A stretch of 64,000 nt of DNA, taken from positions 52,512,466-52,576,465 of the forward strand of contig CM039503.1 of NCBI GenBank assembly GCA_022432975.1, given 5' to 3'. Origin of the DNA: Begonia masoniana. Lineage: Eukaryota > Streptophyta > Magnoliopsida > Cucurbitales > Begoniaceae. Below, one piece after another: positions 1 through 11,835 of this stretch. A model generated the notes under the pieces. The model was not told where the DNA came from. It was given only the letters and a program-made list of their open reading frames with translations, and ran no database searches. A program made the translations under genes and the position numbers. Every line of letters begins with the position of its first letter. Within the stretch, counting starts at the first letter, position 1.

Positions 1-43
1 CAAAAAACTTTAAACTTGACACATACAGAGAGTTGAACAGTAC

Positions 44-3029
44 CTGACGTTCAACTGTAAGAGGTGTATATCCTGTCATTAGAAAATGACATCTTGGTGT
101 GGGAATTAGCGAGGCAAGAAGACCAACTAAATCATTGTTCATGTATCCTGGATACCTCAAAGTGGTTGTGCTGGCTGACATTACAGTTGAAACTAAAGAA
201 TTTGTTTGTGCAAAAGTTGGATTTGGTAGATGGAGGCGTTCTACAGCGATTCTACTCAGAGCAGTGTTATCAAGAACCACAACACAATCAGCATTGAGTG
301 TTAGGCGCTTGAGCGTCAAAAGAGAGTTGTAGGGCTGGACCACCACATCACTAGTAGCCATCTGATTAGGGAAGACACTATATGTCTGAACCAGTTTTTT
401 GCTGTACCGATCATTAAGAGTCTCTAACAGATATGATCCCATACCTGCAAGTCAAAAACGTGCTAAAAACGTGACCAAGTAAACAATAATGCTGGTGATC
501 ATGTATCAAAGACTCACAACCTACCCCTCTCACCACTGAGTAGGGAACTCAAGCTCAAAGGATTTCCCTATTTACATGATCTGGGTGTAGTTCCCAAGGT
601 AAATAAATCAAAATCAATTGATAGATTATATAACAGGCAGTGCACTTCCAAGCTAGATTTAATTTAACGAAACTATTCTGTAATACTAGTTAAAAACTGT
701 TGTTGCAACAAAGCATACTTATAGATCTTGTAAACAATGGAAGAGAATAAAATACCTGAGCCTGTTCCTCCAGCAATAGAATGGCATAAAACAAAACCCT
801 CAAGACTGTCACTGCCATCTGCTTCTCTATCAATCATATCCATTATGTCTTCTTCAACACCCTTTCCCTGTTAAAAATTAAATTTGTATCAGTAAAGTGA
901 CAAGGAAGACGTGACATTAAAATGATACGCTACATCTCTCCTTAAGAGAATGAAAGGGGGCGTCTTACTAGAAAGCTTAAGATACAAACTTCTTCACTTA
1001 CACTAGAGAATACAAACTAAGAAAATACAACCATAAAAATGTGAGAAGATGTATTGGAACCAACATAAAACTTAAAGTCAGTTATTTCAGAAGTAATTCA
1101 ATGAAAGCAAACATCATATTATTATTATTATTATCTAATGTAGATTCTATTGGAAAATAACAACGAAATTCCACAGATTAACTGACATGTTTTTCAATGA
1201 GAGTCCCTGAAGTCCCACAATGTATCAGACAAAGAAATTAAAAATACACACAACTCAATCGAGAAACTATAAACAGGCGCTGTAAAATGATTAGATCGAA
1301 AAAATTCGTTAATGAAAGGAACATTTACATATCATTTATAAGAATTGTCTTCAAACCAAGTAACAAGAAAACCAAGCAGCACACCTGATGATATCCACTA
1401 GCCCAGTTATTTCCAGCACCCCCTCCATGATCAGAAACAAAAATATTCTCATGATTGTACAGGTTTCTATATTCACTGTTCTGAATGCCATTAATGACTC
1501 TTGGCTCCAGATCAATAAGTAACGCTCGAGGTATGTAGTGCTGATCATCTGCTTGATAAAAGAATACATCTTTTCGATCACCCCCCTGCAGCATTCCAGG
1601 TCTAAAAATTCATCACAGTAGCTATTTCTATTTTTATCAAAAGAACCTACATGCATTGTTAAGAATTTTAAGTTTTAGTGACAGTTCAAATCATTTCAAG
1701 TTCCTATCATAAGAAGCCGCAGAGAGTAAATAAAAAGCATACAATTAAAATTTTACTATACAATTACACCATCGAGCTTTACAGGTAGACTAAAGATTAT
1801 GAACTACAAGGAAAAAAAAAGAGCATTTGCAATTAACTATGAAGTCCGTAGAAAGCTATATTTTTTATTCCTGAGAATAAAATTAGCACATAACATATAA
1901 TTATGAAAAACAAGATTTAAGGGGAAAACCAGAAAGATCGCCAAGATTTATGCACTATAAACTTTACTTGTTAGAACATATAACCAGTATAGAATAATTA
2001 AAATTTCAGGTGTCCCAAAAAGACAACAGATTTTTTATCATCATGGGGTTTAGCTTGGCTTCGTTCTCTGTAACAGTATAGAAGAATCGAGGAAAAGATA
2101 TAAAGGTTACATAGTTCAAACTCAATCACTACTCTTGCCAACATGTAACTATTTTGCTCAGATAAATCGAATTGATTTTTAACAAAATAGCAAATCAAAT
2201 GAATAGAATAAGACTAATTCATTCCATCTACTCAAGTACAAACCAAATTAAGGAAGAACAGATAAAGAGGAAGAGAGAATAATCGATCAAATATCAAAAT
2301 TTCAATACCCTTTCTTCCATTATCATTTTCCGCTAAAAGGCTCTCCTGCTCACTCCCTGACAGAATGACAAACCAACAAACAATGCCGACTACTAAGGTA
2401 TGTTAAACATACTCGTGTTGATAAAATAATCCTACATTTAAGACTTTAACTAACGGCTAGTTCCCTTTTCCCTTCTTCTTTCTTTCCCGCACTCTACCGT
2501 CCCTCTTCTAAATCTTTCCACAGTCCATCTACATGAGCTCGTGACATACCACAGCCAAAAATTTAATTAAAAAAACTGGTAAAAAGGTCAGCAGCGAACA
2601 AATATTTGTCTTATGAACAGAAAACAAAATTAAGAGTAAATGCAAAGTTTAAATTCCTTTGACCTTTCTCGGGACGGAATTTCTCATACTGACACTCGTT
2701 ATAAGAGAGAATAAAAAACAAAATTAAGAGTAAATACAAAGTTCAGCTTTCTCTTCACCAAATTTCTCATTTAGACACTCAAAGAACGAAAGCAATAGAA
2801 CGAAAAATAAAATTAACATTAAACACAAAGTACAAATTACAACAGTTTTTCTCACTCTGACAGTCACAAAGTAAGAGAATAGAAAACGCAAGCGATGAAC
2901 CTGAGTAGCAAAGTCTTCCAGCATGCCATCTTTATTGATTCCGTGTTCAAGACAGAGCTGCTTCCAAAACTCCATGCCGATCTGGTTCCCACATTGTCCA
3001 ACCTGCAACGTAATGATCTCTCTAGGCAT
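44..3029 (-). CDS. TUBG: Gamma-tubulin, 5' part (partial)
   Basis: Gamma-tubulin nucleates microtubules as part of the gamma-tubulin ring complex on the nuclear envelope, spindle and cortical arrays. Four exons are readable on the minus strand: 3029-2901, 1585-1385, 867-756 and 444-44, all with GT-AG borders and matching phases (43, 67, 37 and about 133 codons). The protein starts [18 protein letters not shown], the tubulin N-terminus. The tubulin GTP-binding glycine loop appears as AGGTGSG at about residues 142-148. Further on are the gamma-type runs [17 protein letters not shown] and [15 protein letters not shown]. Exon 4 ends at a GT donor at the window edge, so roughly the last 190 residues of a protein usually near 470 aa lie outside. 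The strong gamma-specific match makes alpha- or beta-tubulin unlikely. Confidence 0.96.
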
Positions 3030-3295
3030 TGTTCTTCGTAGAAAAAAGAAGAAGAGTTAGGGCTCCGACGGATCGAAAGAAAAACAGATGGAGAATGCCG
3101 GAAGTTTCCTTTTCCTCTTTTGCTCCTTGCTCTGGCGCGGAGGCCTTTTCAAAAAGGGATAGCAAGAGAGGGAAATGACCGCGAGATAATGATTCCCGGA
3201 AAATTGGCGATTGCCGTTTGGGTTAACTATGCAAAGCGTGGGAAATTTGTGGTGCATTTAGGTATCGTGCGCACGTTAGTCAAATTGGTCTTAAA

Positions 3296-3329
3296 TGGGC
3301 CATTTCAAATGGGCCGTTTGAAATGGGCC
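3296..3329. promoter_or_regulatory. Three TGGGCC (site II-like) motifs upstream of gamma-tubulin
   Basis: TGGGCC occurs at 3296-3301, 3310-3315 and 3324-3329, spaced exactly 14 bp, about 270-300 bp upstream of the gamma-tubulin ATG. Site II elements (TGGGCY), bound by TCP factors, are known in promoters of proliferation-linked plant genes. The regular spacing supports a function, but this is inferred from the motif only. Confidence 0.5.
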
Positions 3330-4385
3330 TAGGGGGGAAACAATGTAAATAATGGGTCTTCTAAACCCATGAATGCAAGAAAATAGATAATCTAAGGACT
3401 AAATCACAATTATTTATATTTGTTCAAGTAAATAGTTCATTTAACTTCAAATTAGAGGGTCAAAACAACGGATAGTCTTACATTTTTCAATAATATGACT
3501 CTCGAACCTTGCAACGTAAGCAACATAGATCTCCGTGTTACAAAAGCTGTTAAAAAATGTGACGTACAATTACTATTTTGTTACTACCCACTGAAATATA
3601 CACGAATCAAATATATTTGTGTCTTCTTCTGGCAGTTAATTTTTCATCAAAGACTGATGAAATTGCATATGAGTCAACCGAGAGTCAATAAGCTAATAGT
3701 CTTTCCTTTCTCTACGATTCTACCTTTTTTATCTTGCAGGATTACTGAATTTATCTTTAGGCTTGATCTTTATTCTTTTTTTAACGTTGAGATGAAAGTA
3801 ACAAATAAAAGTGTACAAGACATTGAGAACAATGTCGTTTATAACATGTCTCTTTTGTAACTTCGAACTAGTAGCGCAGTTTTAGGGTATTGTTGTTGTT
3901 ATAAATTAATCTAGACTATAAAACTCTAAACAAAGTGATAAGATAAAATGATTTTGCTGCTGAAATTAGAGGTTAGTGATAACTGATATCCTAAACAATT
4001 CTTTCAAGAAAAAATATTTTTATATTTCGAGTCGTTAACAAAATGACCTATGTCTTGACAAATTCATTAAATGTTTTATATTTTTCACTTGTAATATTCA
4101 TTTCAATCTTAGTTACTTGAATTCACTTGATTTCTCTCGTACACATGATATCGCAGTGGATTCGAATATTAAAAGATAGTCAAATTAAAAATTGAGTATT
4201 TGCGTGAAATCAAACGAGTTAAGACAAGTATGGTGTGTTAAAATGACAACTACATGTGAAGAAGGCGAGACATGAAAAACTTTATCCAGGATTGCCCGCT
4301 TTGCTAATGTCTCGAAAATTGAAATATCCCTTGCACTAATATTTATTTGACATGTAAATAACTTATAACGAATACGGGTGACCCA
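3330..4385. other. AT-rich spacer, no gene seen
   Basis: This stretch has only short open frames without family resemblance. I see no RNA gene or delimited mobile element in it. Confidence 0.5.
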
Positions 4386-5235
4386 ACGCGTGTAGACGTT
4401 GGAAACCAGAGTCCAGAGGCATGCAGTTAGTCCCTCTCTAAATTTTAGCTGTTGGGTTTGAATTTCTCAAGCGCTTTTGTGATAATATGTGGCTAAAATT
4501 CGACGATCAAATCTCAAACCAAGGACCATGGCTCTCCGCTTCTCGATCCGTGCAAGATGGGCGAACGATGGGCTCAGAATCTTCCGCTCGGCTGAAATAA
4601 TGCGCGCGAAACGTTTTCGATTTCTTAAGTTTGCCCAAGATTTTTTCTGCGTGGCGACTTCGTCCCGTCGTTGTTTTATTGGCGATTACTGGAAAATCTT
4701 CATCGGGTAATCTTGATTTTCTAATGTTTTCTCTTAGATAGCCTTTTGGAATGGTTGGAAAAGCTCATTTGTTAGGCCCTCGTGAAGCTTTTGGTTCAAT
4801 AATGCACGTACCACGCGTGTAGAGGTTGGAACCAGAGTACAGGAGACATGCAGTTAGTCCCCTCTCTAAATTTTAGCTGTTGGGTTTGAATTTTCTCAAG
4901 CGCTTTTGTGATAATATGTGGCTAAAATTCGACGATAAAATCTCAAACCAAGGACCATGGCTCTCCGCTGCTCGATCCGTGCAAGATGGGCGAACGATGG
5001 GCTCAGAATCTTCCGCTCGGCTGAAATAATTGCGCGCGAAACGTTTTCGATTTTCTTAAGTTTGCCCAAGATTTTTCTGCGTGGCGACTTCGTCCCGTCG
5101 TTGTTTTATTGGCGATTACTGGAAATCTTCATCGGGTAATCTTGATTTTCTAATGTTTTCTCTTAGATAGCCTTTTGGAATGGTTGGAAAAGCTCATTTG
5201 TTAGGCCCTCGTGAAGCTTTTGGTTCAATAATGCA
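4386..5235 (+). repeat. 427-bp tandem duplication upstream of the MLKL gene
   Basis: Two near-identical copies start at 4386 and 4813 (both begin ACGCGTGTAG) and end near 4806 and 5235. Differences are a few substitutions and single-base indels. Each copy contains the same block with an ATG in good context (CCAAGGACCATGG, near 4518 and 4946) and ends its purine/pyrimidine-mixed segment at a potential 5' splice donor (CATCGG|GTAATC). The layout fits a duplicated promoter plus non-coding first exon for the gene starting at 5487, though the short ATG frames (up to about 60 codons) could be upstream ORFs. The duplication is seen directly; the leader role is inference. Confidence 0.75.
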
Positions 5236-5486
5236 TTAGATTACGTTGGTAGACGTGTTAACAAAAGCCAGTTTTAGTATTTACTACACGAATGAACGAG
5301 AAAAATCTCCAGTCTTCAAACCCAAATCTGGCAGTCCAAATTTCAATTTACCTTCAAAAGGGCCATTCAGAGGATACCCTGATTCAAAATGGGGTTATTT
5401 TTAACCTGCTACATTAGATTGGTAAATCTACCTCTAGGTTTTTAGAGAGTGTTGTAAACGTTGCATCTCTGAAGCTGAATCTTAAA

Positions 5487-7946
5487 ATGGAGCAATTCAG
5501 GCAGATTGGTGAGGTATTAGGAAGTCTCAAAGCTCTTATGGTATTTAAGGATAATATTCAGATAAACCGAAGGCAGTGTCTTTTACTGCATGATATACTG
5601 AGCTCAGCCTATGATGTAATGGCTGAGGAGATGAGACAGAATCTAAGATTTGAAGAGAAAAACACTAAATGGAAAATTCTGGAAGGGCCATTGAGGGACC
5701 TCCGTAGAATATTTAAAGAAGGGGAGGGATATATAAGGCAGTGTTTGGAACCAAAGAATTGCTCGGCAAAAGTACTTATTCTATACAGGAACAATGATTG
5801 CGTGGAGTTTCATTTACATAATCTACTTTGTGAGATTTGCATCATCATTGAAGCAATAGAAAGTGCTGGGGAAATTTCTGGTTGGGATCAGGATGAGACC
5901 AGGAAAAAGAAGGTTGTTTACTCTAATAAATACAGAAAAGAATATAAAGATTTGAGGCTTTTCCGTTGGAAATTTGGAAAGCAATACTTGATTATTCAGG
6001 ATTTTTGCAATGAATTTGACACAGTTTTGAAGGAAGATCAATGGGTTTTTCTAAATAAATTGAGGGAAAATAAAATCCCAAACTTTTCCAAATACGAACA
6101 GCGGCTGAGGGATCATTGGTTGACAAACTTAGATGTAGCAGAAAGTTTGATTAGAAAGTTATTACCCGTTGAAATTCTGGTGGGACATAAGGACTACCAT
6201 GTGAAGAGAAGATTAGGAGCTGGAAGTCAATACAAGGAGATCTTCTGGTTGGGTGAAGGTTTTGCCTTGAGACACTTTTTTGGGGATATAGAATCACTAA
6301 TGCCAGAGATATCTTCATTGTTAACTCTTTCCCACCCTAATATAATGCAAATCCTTGTAGGATTCACAGACAGCGAAAAGAAAGAGTGTTTTCTTGTGAA
6401 GGAGCTAATGAGTAAAGACCTCTTGAGCCATATCAAAGAGATTTGTGGTCCAAGAAAGAAAATTCCCTTTTCTCTTCCTGTTGCTGTTGATCTAATGCTC
6501 CAAATTGCAAGAGGAATGGAGTATTTACATTCGAAGCAAATCTATCATGGAAAATTGACTCTTTCGAAGATTCTTGTCAAGGCAAGGGACTCCTCTACAG
6601 AAGGGTACTTGCATGCAAAGGTTTCTGGATTTGGCTTAAATTCTGTCCACAACTTTTCGCAGAAGAACTCATCGAATCAGAATGGGGTTTTTCCATTCAT
6701 CTGGTATGCACCAGAAGTTTTAGAAGAGCAAGAACGAACCGGAAGTGCTGAGAATTCTAGGTTCACTGAAAAATCTGATGTTTACAGCTTTGCCATGCTT
6801 TGTATAGAGCTTCTTACAGGCAAAGTTCCTTTTGAGGATGGCCATCTTCAAGGGGATAAAATGAGTCGTAACATAAGAGCAGGAGAACGGCCTCTATTCC
6901 CATTAACTACCCCAAAATTTTTGACAAATTTGGCAAAGAAATGCTGGCATACAGACCCAAATCAAAGGCCAAGCTTCTCATCAATTTGCAGAATTCTTCG
7001 ATACATAAAACGCTTTCTTTCGTTGAATCCTGATCATATTAGCCAAACAGATTTTCCGATGCCTATTTTAGATTATTGTGACATTGAGTCAGGGCTTTTG
7101 AAAGAGTTTTCATCTTGGGATACTCACGTTTTATCTCCAATATCAGATATACCATTTCAGTTGTTTCTTTATAGAATTGTCGAAAGAGAGAAAGCTGCTG
7201 CAAGCTTTAAAGATAACTCGGAATCTGGAAGTGATGGAGCATCAGCTTGTGGAGATGAAATGGTGAACTCAATTGATGGTCCGTTTTCATCTGCGATGGA
7301 AAGGTCTTTAGCTTCATCAGAAGGCATGAACAAGAAACTAAATTCGTCGAAGAAATCTGGAGATACCAAAACGATCAGATTACCAGGTTTCCTCTCTTTC
7401 TTTCTTTCTCATGCTTCAATTATGATACCCAGGAAACCTTACCAAAAAAATTATCTTTATATGCAATGAAATTTAAAATTTGTGTAGCAAGATTACATCA
7501 ACTTTTAAAATCTTTGCAATGGTGAAGTGGTATTCTAGTAATCCATTAGTCTTCTTATCTATGATTAAAAGTAAAGTTATGATTCAATGTTCTTGCTACT
7601 GATTGTTTAGCAATATCAGAAGAAATTTTTTAGAATCCTGTTTCTCCCAACATTGAATTCTTGCTACTGATGTTTCTTGTTTGGATGAAATTCTCTTCCT
7701 TTGACTTACTTGTAACTTTTTTCTTCCGGTACAAAGATTTTTTTTTTTTATAATTGGAATCAATATCGACTATTTCCTTTGGATATGTATTATGCAGGTA
7801 CCCCGACTGGGCGATTGGTAAGACCCCCACAAATGAGCCCCCGTGGTCGAACTTTACGAATAAATTCAGAAAGCCAACTTATGATCATGAGTCCAAGACT
7901 ACGGAGAACGTCATCTGGCCATGCCTCAGATTCTGAGCTATCATAG
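5487..7946 (+). CDS. Plant MLKL-type protein: HeLo-like (DUF1221) domain plus pseudokinase
   Basis: Exons are 5487-7386 and 7798-7946, joined in phase to give 682 aa. Residues 1 to about 215 match the DUF1221/HeLo-like helical bundle of plant mixed-lineage-kinase-like proteins, which are resistosome-like, membrane-directed immune effectors in Arabidopsis. Residues 240-510 form a kinase fold that looks inactive. The glycine loop reads RRLGAGSQYKEIFWLG. The VAIK lysine region is FALRHF (259-264). HRD is replaced by YHGKL (353-357), and DFG by SGFG (380-383). APE (408-410) and the RPSF near 494 remain. The tail ends SGHASDSELS, typical of this family. The ORF would run on to a stop at 7469, but the donor at 7387 and acceptor at 7797 restore the conserved C-terminus. 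The last exon has a decayed second copy at 10203. Cell-death or immune function is family knowledge, not shown here. Confidence 0.9.
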
Positions 7947-8955
7947 TTCTTGGGTGAGAACATTCTCTTCACCTTCTGGTTAAATTTCCTTGGAAAAATG
8001 TCTGCATTCACAGTTCGAAGATACCCAAATGGAGGTGAGACCTTGTCGTTTTTCTTAAAGGGTTTATGATCTTACTCCGGATGACCTTATACATCTAAAT
8101 TATAGAGCATTTTGTTACTGAAAATTGGTAGAAATATGTCAAAATAATCAATACAAGATGAAGTTTTCATTTGCTCTTACTCAAGTATCATGGAAAATTG
8201 TTTGAGAAATAGGAGTTAACTTAGTTAGCAAGGAAGAACATTAAATTGAAGAAATACATAGACAAAATTCATGTGAGTTAGATATTAGTTCATGTTTTGT
8301 ATTTAATTATTAAATGTAATTGCTATTTGTCATCTGTTAAGATGCACCAATCAATGTTTGTCATGTCACGAGGTAAAAATAGAGAGTAAGAATAAAGTGT
8401 TAGTATAAAATTATTCATAAATTAGAGAATTAAATAAAATTGTATCAAACACCTTAAAACAATCCTCAAATTATTCTTCATTAGTAAATTTGCTTGTACT
8501 ATTAAATTTTCCGGTTTAAAACATGTAATATGCCCAAAGTGTTTACTTCGATTCGATTGCGAAACCAGAGCGAGAATATCTGAAACCCTTGCCCTCGTCC
8601 TACTCTTAATTTTCTCCCAAGTTAATTCTATCGTAAATAAGTTTGACTATGAATTCGATAAAAAGAGGTCAATCAATATAACGAAGCATGAATATGTAAA
8701 TTGTTCATCGACAAAACCTTTTGCTTTTGCTGTTTGAAATGTTTGATAACGTTATGGTACCGTTTCTCTTCTTTTTTGAGGTAATGAATCTTTGAACCTT
8801 AAATTTGGTCCCAAAAGTAAATCAGCAAATGTTGTTTGAAGTTTGGTGTCGAGTTGAAGTCATTGGCTGTTAGGAACACCATATAGTTGAATCCCACTAC
8901 CATTTCAAAAGGTAAGTATGAGAACTCGAACAAATCAAGTAAAATAAAAGAAATA
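7680..8955. repeat. Segmental duplication unit A1 (MLKL 3' end)
   Basis: This unit holds the end of the MLKL intron, its last exon and the downstream flank. It is repeated in the same orientation at 10084-11090. Matching landmarks include the acceptor TATGCAG with its exon, the run CTTACTCCGGATGACC (8073 and 10486), and GTTGAATCCCACTACC near 8890 and 10980. A1 is longer than A2 because of internal indels. Confidence 0.8.
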
Positions 8956-9078
8956 AAAACTGACCAATGGGTCACTATTGAGACATCAGGGCATTAAGTA
9001 TAGAATTTCGATAGATCAGAATGCCGAAGCAGGAAATCCAAAGGAGAAAGAAAGTAGGTCTATGAGGCGGAGAAGAAG

Positions 9079-10140
9079 ATGATCCACAGAAAATGGAGTC
9101 TCCTAACTGGCCCTGATGCAATTTTAGGAGGCATAGTTGCCTCTATGGTTGTTGCTAACTTCATCTTCGTTAAAGAGGTAAATGTTATACTCTCTTCTTT
9201 ACGTTTTTGTTTCTTGAAATACTTCCCTTCAATTGTGTTATTCTTTGTTATGTTTCTAATTAGTATTTTATGATTTGGTTCTTGATAATTAGTTTCGGAG
9301 GGAATAATTCACCCAGATTTGATAATTAAGGCCATTGATTTGAGAGTTTTTTAGGGTTAGGAATAATTTTACATATCTATGTAGAATTTTGGTTGCTTTA
9401 GTCTGGGATAGGGTAAATTTTCTGGTCCATATGCAAATAGTTCAATTTTCTGGAATAGTTTTGCATGAGATTATCCAGTTAAGCCACATTACTCAAAGTG
9501 GCTAATTTGCAAAGAACAGCTTTGCGTTTTACTGAGAGCTCATTTTATGATTAATGATTTTAGCATAATTGTGTGGTTTTATCACTTTTTGATATGATGC
9601 TAGACTTTCACGTAGTGATAACATGTTCTTCTCAAAATGGGATTTAGTTTAGTTGTCAACTGCTTAAGATCATATTTTGCTTCCAGTTTCCATTATGCTG
9701 GCGATCAAGATGCATTCCATAAGGCAGTCAGGATGTTTATAACTTTTATCATTCATTGTCTTCTCACTGCATGGGTACTGGTGTATGCTTATGTTTTGCA
9801 GAATGGTGAACTTGGTCAGCTTATCCATCCTACTTCATTGAAATTCTATGTTATCGCCAGCTCAGACTTAGCAATTTCATGTTTCTGTATTTTTTTCTGA
9901 AATATTATCAGTATTTTTATTTGATAGGCAATCTCTGCTGTTGCTACATTCATAATTTGCACAGAGAAACAATATTATTTTAGATGTAACAGAGGAAATG
10001 TTATTACAATATGCAGGATCCTTTTCGGAAAGCCTATCAAAAGAAGCGGGCTGATCAATTGCAGCAAGCACTTGAAAGGAGCATAATTTTGGATGAAGTT
10101 CTCTTCCTTCGACTTCTTCTTTGGATACAAAGGTTTTCAT
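9079..10140 (+). pseudogene. Rearranged copy of a small membrane-protein gene, chimeric 3' end
   Basis: Exon 1 (9079-9177, 33 codons, MIHRKWSLLTGPDAILGG...) and exon 2 (from 10017, DPFRKAYQKKRADQLQQALE...) match the two exons of the gene at 30863-31739 on the opposite strand, including the GT and AG borders and the upstream leader back to about 9010. In the parent the frame ends with ESN and a stop. Here homology breaks at about 10083 and the frame runs into duplicated MLKL intron sequence, adding about 17 foreign codons before TAA at 10138-10140. The predicted product is 74 aa instead of 55. It could be a dead copy or a young chimeric gene; transcript data would be needed to tell. Confidence 0.7.
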
Positions 10141-11090
10141 AAAAATAAAAATAAAAAATTGGAACCAATATCGACTATTGCCTTTGGATAAGTATTATGC
10201 AGGTACCCCGACAGGACGATTGGCAAGACCCCCACAAACCAAGCCCCAGTGGTCGAACTTTACGAATAAATTCAGAAAGCCAACTTATGGCCATGAGTCC
10301 AAGGCCACGGAGAACGTCATCTGGCCATGCCTGAGATTCTGAGCTATCATACTTCTTGTGTGAGAACATTCTCTTCAACCATCTATTCTAACTCTTCACC
10401 TTGTGATTAAATTTTCTTGGAAAAATGTTGCAAAATATCCCAATGGAGATGAGATCTTGTCGTTTTGCTTAAAGGGTTTATGATCTTACTCCGGATGACC
10501 TTATACATCTAAATTATGAAGCATTTTGTTACTGAAAATTTGTAGAAATATGTCAAAATAATCAATACAAGATGAAGTTTTCAGTTGTTCTTGAATGAAG
10601 TATTAGCCAAATCTGAATATGCTGTAAGCAAACATGGAAAATTGTTGAACAACTCAATGCCACTATTTCTCTATTCTTGAACAACTTGCAATTGGGTGGG
10701 TATCCCTTTGCTACACACACGACAGAGAAAATAACGGGAACGATTGGATTCAACTGACCAATATTTCTATCGTAAACAGGATTGAAGCATGAATTTATAA
10801 ATTGTTTATCAACAAAACCTTAACGTTACCTATTCTCCTTTTTAAGGTAATGCGTCTTCAAACGTTGAATTTGGTAATTTTAGGTCCCAAAAAGTAAATG
10901 AATTGAAGGTTGCCGATTTGCAAATGTTGTTTGAGTTTGGTGTTGGGTTGAAGTCTTTGGCTGTTAGGAACACCATGTAGTTGAATCCCACTACCTATCT
11001 CAAAAGGTAAGTAAACATCTCCATCTTCCCCGAAACAATACCTGATCTCATGCATGTGTTAGAAAAACGAATAAATTAGGTAAAATTGAA
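10084..11090. repeat. Segmental duplication unit A2 with frameshifted MLKL last exon
   Basis: This is a second copy of the A1 unit. The pseudo-exon begins after the acceptor at 10202 and starts in frame like the real one (GTPTGRL...). It carries a net one-base insertion around 10232-10250, so the conserved serine-rich tail is lost and the shifted frame stops at 10340-10342. It could still act as an alternative terminal exon, but with an altered tail. Confidence 0.75.
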
Positions 11091-11460
11091 CGAGAATCAC
11101 AAAAAAAAAAAAAAACAAAAAAAAAGAAAAGGAAAAACAACAACGAATATCAAGATTTCCGTTAAAAGATAAGAGAAATTTACGTCGTGTTGCTAGATTT
11201 TCGGCTTGGACCCAAACAAAATTTGAGATATTGAACTCTAACAACAACAATAAAATTTATCGTTACAATTTTAAATTAATGGATCTTGTTATCTTGCTGA
11301 CCTTATGATCACAGCATATCATAAAAAATTATCGGAAGCGTTGAAAAAATGGTTGAAAATTGATATATTTTAGGAGGGAATCTGAGTTTGGTAGGTTTGT
11401 TAGTTCTTCTGACTTAGAACCTATAAATCCTTCGACCAGTTCGAGAGAACCCAGAATCAG

Positions 11461-11835
11461 ATGAATGGATCGATGAAGTTAGAGAGAGAAAGTGAGGAGA
11501 GAGAGTTGGAAATATGGGACTGCGGAAGCCCTTTATACGACTCGTACGAGTTGGTCTCACTCAATCACGTAATCGACCGGCATCTGATGACCCTCCCGAC
11601 AATCGGCGGATCAAGACGGTTGATCGGAAAAACCAAAGTTCACGACTCCTTCGATTCAGTTCCAACCGACACTTTAAGCCACGATGTTGTATCCACCATT
11701 AAAAGCAGTGGCTCGTTCTCTACCATGGGCGAGTTCTTGGGGAAGAAGAAGATGATGAAGAAAAAGTCTGGAATTTCTGCAATTTTTAGAAGGATAAGTT
11801 CTTGCAGAAAAATACATCTTTCCAGAACAGGGTAA
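11461..11835 (+). CDS. Plant-specific uncharacterised protein, 124 aa
   Basis: This is a single-exon frame with ATG at 11461. It contains EIWDCGSPLYDSYELVSL (about 17-34) followed by DRHLMTLP and a basic C-terminus (GKKKMMKKKSGISAIFRRIS, then SCRK). This layout (an acidic/aromatic WDCGSPLYDSYEL block, DRHLM, and a basic tail with an SAIFRxI motif) is one I associate with a small family of uncharacterised plant proteins. No domain or signal peptide is evident, and the function is unknown. The basic end could be a nuclear or membrane-binding patch. A MULE begins only 28 bp after the stop (11864), so the native 3' UTR has been replaced or interrupted. Confidence 0.7.
   Translation: MNGSMKLERESEERELEIWDCGSPLYDSYELVSLNHVIDRHLMTLPTIGGSRRLIGKTKVHDSFDSVPTDTLSHDVVSTIKSSGSFSTMGEFLGKKKMMKKKSGISAIFRRISSCRKIHLSRTG

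Noticed and set aside
5487..7469. 660-aa kinase ending at 7469
   Set aside because: The last codons after 7386 are intron. Splicing to 7798 restores the conserved family tail.
9637..9900. 87-aa membrane protein gene (and its mirror at 30989-31324)
   Set aside because: Both lie in the intron of the small gene and its copy. The frames differ at both ends and lack supported starts.
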